Of a stretch of DNA of 64,000 bases, positions 52,722-60,555 are shown in pieces. Numbering within the stretch: position 1 is the first letter of the stretch; each line of letters begins with the position of its first letter. The DNA lies in contig NZ_RBEE01000044.1 in the NCBI RefSeq assembly GCF_003725795.1, forward strand, positions 1 to 64,000. The letters are read 5' to 3'. The notes beneath the pieces are model-generated. The model did not search any database. It worked only from the letters and a program-made list of their open reading frames with translations, and was not told the DNA's origin. The position numbers and the translations under genes were made by a program. Source of the stretch: Pedobacter jejuensis (GTDB lineage: Bacteria; Bacteroidota; Bacteroidia; Sphingobacteriales; Sphingobacteriaceae).

Positions 52722-55036
52722 ACCAACTCCGCGTTATTTACTTCAATTTCTGAGTGACCAGCCAATTTATAAATTTGATTTTTGATGCCGATTTCTAAAT
52801 CAACAGCTGCATTATTTTTTATGCTGATGCCATTTTCTGTAATGTTAACTTTTAATGTTGCTCCTCTAAAACCAATTGTAAACGAAAAAGATTTCCATTT
52901 TTCGGGAATAAAAGGACTGAATTGCAGCTTACCATCACGAACACGCATACCTGCAAAACCCTCAACCACACTCATCCAGGTTCCAGCCATAGAAGTGATG
53001 TGCAAACCATCTTCGGTATCGTTATTGTAATCGTCCAAATCTAAACGGGCAGTACGTAAATAAAATTCGTAAGCACGAGCTTCATCGTTTAATTTTGCCG
53101 CTAAAATGCTATGTACGCAAGGCGATAAAGAACTTTCATGAACGGTACGTGGCTCATAGAAATCAAAATTTCGTTTCAGAGTATCTAAATCATAATCTTC
53201 TTCGAAGAAGTACAACCCTTGTAAAACATCGGCCTGTTTGATAAAGCATGAACGTAAAATTCTATCCCAACTCCATTTTTGGTTTATTGGTCGTTCACTT
53301 GCAGGTAAATCTTTAACCAAAATTTGCTCTTTATCCAAGTAGCCATCTTGCTGTAAGAATATCCCTAGCTTTTCATCCTGAGGATAGTACATTTTTTCGA
53401 TGATATCTGCCCAATCTGCAAATTCCTTATCATCAAAATTTAAACTTTTTAACAAACTCGAATACTTTTCTGGTTGTTGGTTTTTAACAATTTCAGCAGC
53501 TTCAGTGGCATATTTCATACACCAGGTTGCTAGTAAATTGGTATACCAATTGTTGTTAATATTGTTTTCGTACTCATTCGGACCTGTAACGCCAAGCATC
53601 ACGTATTGCTGTTTATCGCTACTCCAGTTTACACGTTGTTTCCAGAAACGGGCGATGGCAATTAATACCTCTAAACCATAATCTGATAAATAACTTTCAT
53701 CTGCAGTGTAACGCACATAATTGTAAATTGCAAAAGCAATTGCGCCATTGCGGTGTATCTCCTCGAAAGTAATTTCCCATTCGTTGTGGCATTCTTCGCC
53801 ATTCATGGTAACCATTGGGTACAACGCCGCACCATCCTTAAAACCTAGTTTCGCAGCATTTTCAATAGCTTTGCCCAATTGTTTGTGGCGATAAATCAAT
53901 AAGTTTTTACTTACCTCTTGTGGTGCAGTCGCCAGGTAAAAAGGCACACAATAGGCTTCCGTATCCCAATATGTTGAGCCTCCATATTTTTCGCCTGTGA
54001 AACCTTTCGGACCAATATTTAACCTATCATCTTTACCCGTATAGGTTTGAAACAATTGAAAAATATTGAAACGAATAGATTGCTGAGCAGAAACATCACC
54101 TTCGATAACGATATCACTTTCTTCCCATTTAGTTGCCCAGGCTTCTGTTTGTTCGTTTAATAAAGTATCGAAACCTTTTGCTGTAGCTTTCGCGATAACA
54201 GATTTGGTTTCTTTTAAAAGTTTTTCCTTTGGATAATTTTCTGAGGATAAATTAGCCGCGATTTTAACTAAGGTAATTTCTTCATTTGCTTTAACATCCA
54301 AAGAAAACGATTGTCCGACGAATTTTTCTTTACGAACTTCTTCCGGTTTTACTTCTAATTTTTCAGCGTTCTTATAAAGTTCGATGTTGCTTCCCGTACA
54401 AACTTCAAATTCAGTTTTCTTGGTTCTTAGTTTGATGTAAGCTTCTGTTCCAGAGATTTCATCAGCAACCATGGTCCAGAATTTTTCGTCGTAGTTGCTA
54501 TCCTGATTTTTAACATCACCATCAATAAATGGCATTAAAGTTAATTTTCCATCAAAATCTACTGGTGTGATGCTGTAATGTATTGCACCAACCTCATCAT
54601 CAGCAATGCTACAAAAACGTGTTGATTTTACTTTAACGGTTTTGCCGCTTTTGAGTTTTGCAGTAAAAGTACGCTCCAAAATACCGGCATGCATATTCAA
54701 TACCCTTTTGAAATCGCTTACTTCTGCCGTTGCTAAATCTAAAACCTCATCGTTAATTTTTACTTCAATACCAACCCAATTTGCAGCATTTAAAACCTTT
54801 GCAAAATATTCCGGATAGCCGTTTTTCCACCATCCAACGCGGGTTTTATCTGGATAATATACGCCAGCAACATAATTTCCGGGTAGCGTTTCGCCAGTGT
54901 AAGTTTCTTCAAAATTGGCACGTTGCCCCATTCTGCCGTTACCTAAACTGAAAATACTTTCTGAAATTTTATTTAAATGTGGATCAAACCCTTCTTCGAT
55001 AATGTTCCACTCATCTGCCTTAATGTAATTCTTCAT
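52718..55036 (-). CDS. GH65 disaccharide phosphorylase (maltose phosphorylase-like)
   Basis: The 772-residue protein has the GH65 N-terminal domain (about 10-270), a barrel with WDTEAYCVPFYL and MVTMNGEECHNEWEITFEE, and the GPNEYENNINNNWYTN segment near residue 485 that holds the catalytic Glu in this family. There is no signal peptide, so it acts in the cytoplasm. The neighbour beta-phosphoglucomutase uses beta-glucose-1-phosphate, the product of inverting maltose (or trehalose/kojibiose) phosphorylases. In a starch locus, maltose is the likely substrate. Confidence 0.9.
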   Translation of the reverse strand: MKNYIKADEWNIIEEGFDPHLNKISESIFSLGNGRMGQRANFEETYTGETLPGNYVAGVYYPDKTRVGWWKNGYPEYFAKVLNAANWVGIEVKINDEVLDLATAEVSDFKRVLNMHAGILERTFTAKLKSGKTVKVKSTRFCSIADDEVGAIHYSITPVDFDGKLTLMPFIDGDVKNQDSNYDEKFWTMVADEISGTEAYIKLRTKKTEFEVCTGSNIELYKNAEKLEVKPEEVRKEKFVGQSFSLDVKANEEITLVKIAANLSSENYPKEKLLKETKSVIAKATAKGFDTLLNEQTEAWATKWEESDIVIEGDVSAQQSIRFNIFQLFQTYTGKDDRLNIGPKGFTGEKYGGSTYWDTEAYCVPFYLATAPQEVSKNLLIYRHKQLGKAIENAAKLGFKDGAALYPMVTMNGEECHNEWEITFEEIHRNGAIAFAIYNYVRYTADESYLSDYGLEVLIAIARFWKQRVNWSSDKQQYVMLGVTGPNEYENNINNNWYTNLLATWCMKYATEAAEIVKNQQPEKYSSLLKSLNFDDKEFADWADIIEKMYYPQDEKLGIFLQQDGYLDKEQILVKDLPASERPINQKWSWDRILRSCFIKQADVLQGLYFFEEDYDLDTLKRNFDFYEPRTVHESSLSPCVHSILAAKLNDEARAYEFYLRTARLDLDDYNNDTEDGLHITSMAGTWMSVVEGFAGMRVRDGKLQFSPFIPEKWKSFSFTIGFRGATLKVNITENGISIKNNAAVDLEIGIKNQIYKLAGHSEIEVNNAELV

Positions 55037-55110
55037 AATTAGTATTGAGTAGTGAGATTTGAGGTTTGAGATTTGACCCTAAACCTTAAACCCTACACCT
55101 TAAACCGTTC
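55037..55110. repeat. Simple-sequence spacer with CCTAAACCTTAAACC heptamers
   Basis: The gap between pgmB and the GH65 gene is made of GAGGTTTGAGATTTGA and CCCTAAACCTTAAACC units, like those at 29340-29480. Confidence 0.6.
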
Positions 55111-55809
55111 TTATAACTTTTCTAAATCTTCTATTGTTAATTTGTCTAATCCGCTTACCACCAAATCGGCTTGGGTAAGTACACTTTTTTCGCCTATGCC
55201 TATCGCTTTCATGCCTCCACGTTTTGCGGCTTCTACACCGGCTACTGCATCCTCAAAAACCACACATTCATTGGGCTGAAATCCTAAAAGTTCGGCACCT
55301 TTCAAAAACACTTCGGGATCTGGTTTTGACTTGGTTACCATATTTCCATCAACTATCTCATCAAAGAAATGAGCGAGCTTGGTACGTTCTAAAATGATAC
55401 CCGAGTTCTTACTCGCAGAACCTAAGGCCGATTTATAACCTGCCTTTTGGATGGCAGTCAAAAAATCAACCGTTCCAGGTAAAACTTCATCAGGTGTCAT
55501 TTTGGTAATCATATCTACATACCAGCTATTTTTTAATGTAGCCAGTTCATCTTTTTCACTATCAGTTTTTTCTACACCACCCCAGGCTAAAATTTTATTT
55601 AAACTTTCTACCCGACTTACACCTTTTAGCTGCTCGTTTTGTTCTTCGGTAAAATCAAAACCAATAGTGTTAGCTAAGCGTCTCCAGGCTTGGTAATGGT
55701 AAACTGCAGTATCTACTAATACGCCATCTAAATCAAAGAGACAAGCTTTAATTGAGGTTGAAGGATGAAGGCTTAGGGTTGAGGGTTCTGGGTGTTTATT
55801 TTCTTGCAT
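55111..55809 (-). CDS. pgmB: Beta-phosphoglucomutase
   Basis: The HAD-family enzyme has the phosphorylated Asp motif FDLDGVLVDTAVYHYQAW (D26, D28), a cap domain with LKGVSRVESL, SALGSASKNSG (motif II Ser/Thr) and the acidic VFEDAVAGVEAA (near 196). It converts beta-glucose-1-phosphate to glucose-6-phosphate and completes maltose breakdown by the adjacent GH65. The first 20 residues (PEPSTLSLHPSTS) are encoded by the same simple repeat seen in nearby spacers. There is no later start codon before the catalytic motif. Confidence 0.92.
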   Translation of the reverse strand: MQENKHPEPSTLSLHPSTSIKACLFDLDGVLVDTAVYHYQAWRRLANTIGFDFTEEQNEQLKGVSRVESLNKILAWGGVEKTDSEKDELATLKNSWYVDMITKMTPDEVLPGTVDFLTAIQKAGYKSALGSASKNSGIILERTKLAHFFDEIVDGNMVTKSKPDPEVFLKGAELLGFQPNECVVFEDAVAGVEAAKRGGMKAIGIGEKSVLTQADLVVSGLDKLTIEDLEKL

Positions 55810-55876
55810 GGTCTGTATTTGTTATCAAGTATAAAGAACGTAGTGCTTACTTTTGCTTTATTCTTTCAGCTTTATC

Positions 55877-57721
55877 TTAATTTAATTCTAAAACTAAAGT
55901 TGTTCTAGCGGGTACTTTAATTTCTTTGAATGATAAATTCTCTCCTGAAATTACATTTTTTGCGACAGTTATTCCGCTCGTACGTTCAGAAAATCTATCT
56001 GTGTTTAAGTTTTTATCTTTATCGGTATTGTTTACAATTACCATAACTGTCCCTTTTGCCGAATCGTTATAACGGAAATAAACATAAATATCATCCTGAG
56101 GCACAAACTGCATTAGTTTGCCAGTTTGTAAAGCAGGACTGTTTTTACGGTAATTGGCCAAGGTTTTAACAAAAGTAAAAGCCTCGTTTTCTTTATTGGT
56201 TCTACCTTCAGCAATGAATTTATCTTTCTTATCGCCATCCCATCCACCAGGAAAATCTGAACGAATTAAACCATCGGGATTAGAAAAGTTTTTCATCAGT
56301 ATTTCTGTTCCATAATACATTTCGGGGATGCCACGCATAGTTAATAGTATGGACAAACCCATTTTATACTTATCGAAATCTTCACCAACTACAGAGTAGA
56401 AACGACTCATATCATGATTATCCAAAAAGATGCAATTGGTATTTGGATTTTTATAAAGAAAATCATGTGCCAAGGTAGCATACAAGCGATTTATGCCATC
56501 TACCCATCCGTTTTTCCCGTTGATACCTTCGTAAATTGCATCTTTTAATGTAGCATCGGTTATTCCTTGTAAGTGTGTATCAAAACCACGGTTAACTGTA
56601 TTTCCACCGGTAAAAAATGCCTGGTTCGGAACTGCGGTTACTAAGGTTTCGCCAAAAACGGAAAGACGGGGAAATTCAGCCTGCACTTTCAGCGCCCAAT
56701 CTGCCATGTAAACAGGATCGTTGTAACCGTAAGTATCTAAACGTAAACCATCAATTCCGGCATATTCAATCCACCAGATGTGGTTTTGGGTTAAATAGTT
56801 TTGAACAAACGGATTGCGCTGATTTAAATCGGGCATTGATGAAACAAACCAACCGTCTAACATTTGTTTACGATCTGCCTCTGAAGCATGAATATCCATC
56901 ACCGTTTGATCGCGATAGCTGGTTTGTGTAAATTTTGGCCATTGATTTAGCCAACTTTTCATTGGTAAATCTTTGTAAAACCAATGGTTGGTACCAACAT
57001 GGTTGTGTACAATATCTTTAATAACCTTCATGCCTTTTGCATGAGCGGTTTCTACATATTTTTTATACAATTCGTTTGTTCCGTAGCGAGGATCTATTTT
57101 ATAATGATCGGTTACAGCATAACCATGATATGAGGCGTTTGCCATATCGTTCTCCACTTCTGGAGTCATCCAAACGTTGGTTACGCCTAAATCTTTCAGG
57201 TAATCTAAATGATTGATTACGCCCTGAATATCGCCACCATGGCGATAGTACATACTATCCCGATTTAATGCAGTTTCAGTTAATCCTTGCACTACATCAT
57301 TACTTTTATCTCCGTTAGAAAACCTATCGGGCATCAATAAATAGATAAAATCTTTTTGAGTTACGCCCTGAATTCTTTCAGGACTTTTATTGCGGTTTTT
57401 TAATTCGTAGGTATAAGAAAATAGCTTTTTGCCATTGGCAGAAAAGTTTATAAGGAATTTACCTGCCTTAGCTGATTTAGATAGTTCCAAATCAATAAAC
57501 AGATAATTGGGATTTTCAACTTTGTTAACCTTAACCAGTTTTACCCCTGGATAAGATAATGTGACTGTACTCAATGCGATATTCTCGCCATGCACAAGCA
57601 ATTGTAGTTTTGGGTTGTGCATCTCGGTGAACCAGAACATAGGTTCTACACGTTCTAACTTTTGGGCAAATAGATTAAAACCTGTTAGAAGAATTATTAA
57701 AATAAAATATAATTTTTTCAT
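55877..57721 (-). CDS. GH13 neopullulanase/cyclomaltodextrinase (SusA-like)
   Basis: I chose the ATG at 57721 (MKKLYFILIILLTGF), which gives a signal peptide ending near LFAQ. A cyclomaltodextrinase N-terminal Ig-like domain (about 20-105) precedes the barrel. Catalytic residues are seen: nucleophile Asp in GLRLDTYGYND (near 328), Glu in VFGETLV (near 355) and the LDNHDMSRF block. Enzymes of this type cut maltodextrins in the periplasm after SusC import. A terminator hairpin lies between this gene and susE upstream. Confidence 0.9.
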   Translation of the reverse strand: MKKLYFILIILLTGFNLFAQKLERVEPMFWFTEMHNPKLQLLVHGENIALSTVTLSYPGVKLVKVNKVENPNYLFIDLELSKSAKAGKFLINFSANGKKLFSYTYELKNRNKSPERIQGVTQKDFIYLLMPDRFSNGDKSNDVVQGLTETALNRDSMYYRHGGDIQGVINHLDYLKDLGVTNVWMTPEVENDMANASYHGYAVTDHYKIDPRYGTNELYKKYVETAHAKGMKVIKDIVHNHVGTNHWFYKDLPMKSWLNQWPKFTQTSYRDQTVMDIHASEADRKQMLDGWFVSSMPDLNQRNPFVQNYLTQNHIWWIEYAGIDGLRLDTYGYNDPVYMADWALKVQAEFPRLSVFGETLVTAVPNQAFFTGGNTVNRGFDTHLQGITDATLKDAIYEGINGKNGWVDGINRLYATLAHDFLYKNPNTNCIFLDNHDMSRFYSVVGEDFDKYKMGLSILLTMRGIPEMYYGTEILMKNFSNPDGLIRSDFPGGWDGDKKDKFIAEGRTNKENEAFTFVKTLANYRKNSPALQTGKLMQFVPQDDIYVYFRYNDSAKGTVMVIVNNTDKDKNLNTDRFSERTSGITVAKNVISGENLSFKEIKVPARTTLVLELN

Positions 57722-57842
57722 GTTGAGGTACCGGATGTAAAATGGAAATGGTATTTGTAGATGAAGACATAAAATCAGCATCCTAATTTTATGTAAGATA
57801 ATTTGAATGATTTATTTGGATAATAGTGAAGAAAAGTAAAAA

Positions 57843-57870
57843 GCCCTGAAAAACATCAGTTCTTCAGGGC
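57843..57870 (-). terminator. Terminator after susE-like gene, inside the starch locus
   Basis: GCCCTGAA (57843-57850) pairs with TTCAGGGC (57863-57870). On the minus strand it is followed by a T-rich tail, TTTTTACTTTTC. Confidence 0.75.
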
Positions 57871-57885
57871 GATATATGTTAATAA

Positions 57886-58920
57886 TTAGTTTTTAACAAT
57901 GGTATATGAACCACCAGTTACCTTGTCTCCAGATTTTACTAAGGTTAAAGTAATGGTATAAGTTCCGGCTGTGGTAACCTTAATATTATCGCCACCTAAG
58001 GCTAGGGTTGCGCCGCCACCTAAATTAATATCCCAGGCATGTCCAAAGCGAAACTTAAATTCTCCAACAGTTAAATTGGCTTTAAGTGTGTATACTAAAG
58101 CTTTTCCATCGTTAGTCACTTTCATATCTGTATCATTGTTCCAACCACCTGGTGTAGCATCACCAATCATTGACCATTCAGTAGGAATACCATAAACAAT
58201 AGTATTCTTTTTTAAATCTACAGTAACTTGTCTAACAATAGCTTCAGGAGATTTTAGATTATCACCAGCACTTGGACTTATAGTTCCAGAACCTGCATCA
58301 CCGTATGCAACATCCCATTTTTTTGCAGGTGTAATTTTAAATTCTAAATTATTAGGTGTGAATGCAATCATACCTGTATATATTCCATTACTTGTTAATG
58401 ATACCAAACTATCTGCTGTTGATGGATTCCAACCTTGATATGCACCAGGTACATAAATCCAAGCAGATGCTAAATAAGGAGTTGCGGTTAGTGTTAATAC
58501 ATTAGAAAAGGTGATAGCATTCGCTGCTGCTCCCGATTTTAGTCTAACTTCTATTTGGGCAGCCGTTCCTACTTTTGCTCCTAAAGCCAACAACATTGTG
58601 TTAAAGTCGCTTACTGTTGGAGAATATGTAGTGCTACTAACAGCAAATTCTCTAGCAGCAGCAAAGTTGTTTCCTTTTATATCAAACTGCAAACTTGTTG
58701 CAACTGGAACAACATAACCTGTTGAAGTAGCAAGTGGATAAGTTAGTGTTAAAGCAGGTTTTGCTGCGTCTGCTTGTACTAAACTTAATGTTGTTGCTGA
58801 AGCTACTAAGTTTCCAGCAGAACCAACATTAGATACAACTTGTGTTTCGTCTTTTTTGCAAGACCAAAGCGAAAGGGTAAGCAAACCCAATGCTAATGAT
58901 TTAAAAAATATTGATTTCAT
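57886..58920 (-). CDS. SusE/SusF-like starch-binding outer membrane lipoprotein
   Basis: The 344-residue protein has a lipoprotein signal with lipobox LWSC followed by KKDE, then a SusE N-terminal Ig-like domain (about 25-150). Two repeated binding modules follow, with IYVPGAYQGWNPSTADSL and WSMIGDATPGGWNNDTDM, each starting with the aromatic-rich pattern of SusE/F starch-binding modules. It should hold starch at the cell surface. It is third in the susC-susD-susE order, 17 bp after susD. Confidence 0.9.
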   Translation of the reverse strand: MKSIFFKSLALGLLTLSLWSCKKDETQVVSNVGSAGNLVASATTLSLVQADAAKPALTLTYPLATSTGYVVPVATSLQFDIKGNNFAAAREFAVSSTTYSPTVSDFNTMLLALGAKVGTAAQIEVRLKSGAAANAITFSNVLTLTATPYLASAWIYVPGAYQGWNPSTADSLVSLTSNGIYTGMIAFTPNNLEFKITPAKKWDVAYGDAGSGTISPSAGDNLKSPEAIVRQVTVDLKKNTIVYGIPTEWSMIGDATPGGWNNDTDMKVTNDGKALVYTLKANLTVGEFKFRFGHAWDINLGGGATLALGGDNIKVTTAGTYTITLTLVKSGDKVTGGSYTIVKN

Positions 58921-58937
58921 ATCTTTTTTTTTTGAAA

Positions 58938-60542
58938 TTAATAACCTGTATTTTGAACCAAGTTTGGATTTGCAATTAAATCTGCATTTGGAATTGGATA
59001 TAGATTGCGATAAGCAGGTACGCTTGTTCCAGCTTTTACACCCCCTTTAAACGGCCATAAATAAGTAGAACCTGTGAATTTTCCATAACGTACTAAATCT
59101 GTACGGCGGTGACCTTCCCAATATAATTCTCTACCACGTTCATCTAAATAAAAATCAGTAGTTAATGCCGCAGCAGTTACATTTCCAGATGTGTTTCCAT
59201 AGGCTCTAACACGTAATGAATTAACATAAGTTAAAGCTTGAGCAACACTACCGCCAGAACCACCACGAGCTACCGCTTCTCCATAGATTAAATATTGTTC
59301 GGCTAAACGGAATAATGCAAAATCTAGTGAACTAAATGTTCCATTTAATGATGCAGGAGTTGTTCCTGTAGAAGTAACATTTTTAAATTTGGTTACTTTT
59401 AAGCCATCATTTGGAGCATCGATTGCATCAATATTAGCTTTTGAACCTGCAAAAATTCCACGTTTATCTAAAGTGCCATTAGCATCAGGAAACAACGCTG
59501 GAAGATTTTGACGCGTACGATTACCAGCCCATCCACCATTAGGCACACCATAAGCAGTAGAAACCATACCTGCCGCATCAGCAGCAGTGTAAACCATTGC
59601 GTTAATTAAGAAAGTTGTACCACCATAATTAGTTCCATTAACACCATCATAATTAATAGTCAAAATGTTTTCAGTGTTATTGATGTTGTTATCGGCTAAG
59701 AACAAATCTTTATAGTTTGTTTTTAGAATATAGCTTGCAGCGATTACTTTACTAGAGTAAGTAATTGCCTCAGTATACTTAGCAGTGCCAGTGTAAACTT
59801 GTGCGTTTAAATATAATCTTGCTAATAATGCCCAATCTGCACCTTTATCTGCACGTCCATATTCATTTGTACGAGCATCAGCCAAATCTGGCTCAATTGC
59901 TTTCAATTCTGATTCTATATAAGCAAACAATGCCGCTCTTTGAATTTGTTTAGGATTTACTTTCCCAATTAAATCATTTTCAGTCAAAAAAGGTGGATTA
60001 CCAAAGGCATCTAACAATACCCAATATTGATAAGCACGTAAAAAACGAGCTTCGGCACGGTAACGCAGAACATTGGTTGCATCGGTACCAGTAATATTAC
60101 GACTAGCCAGTTGATCTGGCGTACTTTGACGTAGATATTCATTAACCAAAGTGATTTGAGAAATACTTCTTGAGTATAATCCTCTTAAAAATTGGTTATC
60201 GGTAGACCAAGTAGAATTATCTAATTCTGGAATACCAGTATCTCCCCAATTACAAATTGCCTCATCAGTAGTTAATTCCTGACTTGTCCAAAATAACCTT
60301 AAAAAATCTGCAAAGCCCGAATTTAAGCCGCCAACATCGCTAATGTCTGAGCCTGATGGACTAGTTAATGCATAATTAGCGTACAACCTAACCAATTCTT
60401 GTTTGTATCCAGCAGGAGTAGCATATACTACGCTTTCTGTAACATCATTAGTTGGAAGTACGTTTAATGACTCTTTTTTACAAGAGTTTAACGACAGCAA
60501 TAAAACTGCTGAGGTTAATAATGTTTTAAATGAGTTTTTCAT
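58938..60542 (-). CDS. SusD-family starch-binding lipoprotein
   Basis: The 534-residue protein has a lipobox LNSC followed by KKES, then the SusD_N region and the RagB/SusD domain with YRAEARFLRAYQYWVLLDAFG near 155-175. The C-terminal DERGRELYWEGHRRTDLVRYGKF is the standard SusD signature. It is the surface lid of the SusC transporter encoded 13 bp upstream. Its order with susE, GH13 and GH65 genes indicates maltodextrin/starch as ligand. Confidence 0.95.
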   Translation of the reverse strand: MKNSFKTLLTSAVLLLSLNSCKKESLNVLPTNDVTESVVYATPAGYKQELVRLYANYALTSPSGSDISDVGGLNSGFADFLRLFWTSQELTTDEAICNWGDTGIPELDNSTWSTDNQFLRGLYSRSISQITLVNEYLRQSTPDQLASRNITGTDATNVLRYRAEARFLRAYQYWVLLDAFGNPPFLTENDLIGKVNPKQIQRAALFAYIESELKAIEPDLADARTNEYGRADKGADWALLARLYLNAQVYTGTAKYTEAITYSSKVIAASYILKTNYKDLFLADNNINNTENILTINYDGVNGTNYGGTTFLINAMVYTAADAAGMVSTAYGVPNGGWAGNRTRQNLPALFPDANGTLDKRGIFAGSKANIDAIDAPNDGLKVTKFKNVTSTGTTPASLNGTFSSLDFALFRLAEQYLIYGEAVARGGSGGSVAQALTYVNSLRVRAYGNTSGNVTAAALTTDFYLDERGRELYWEGHRRTDLVRYGKFTGSTYLWPFKGGVKAGTSVPAYRNLYPIPNADLIANPNLVQNTGY

Positions 60543-60555
60543 TTCTATATCTTAA

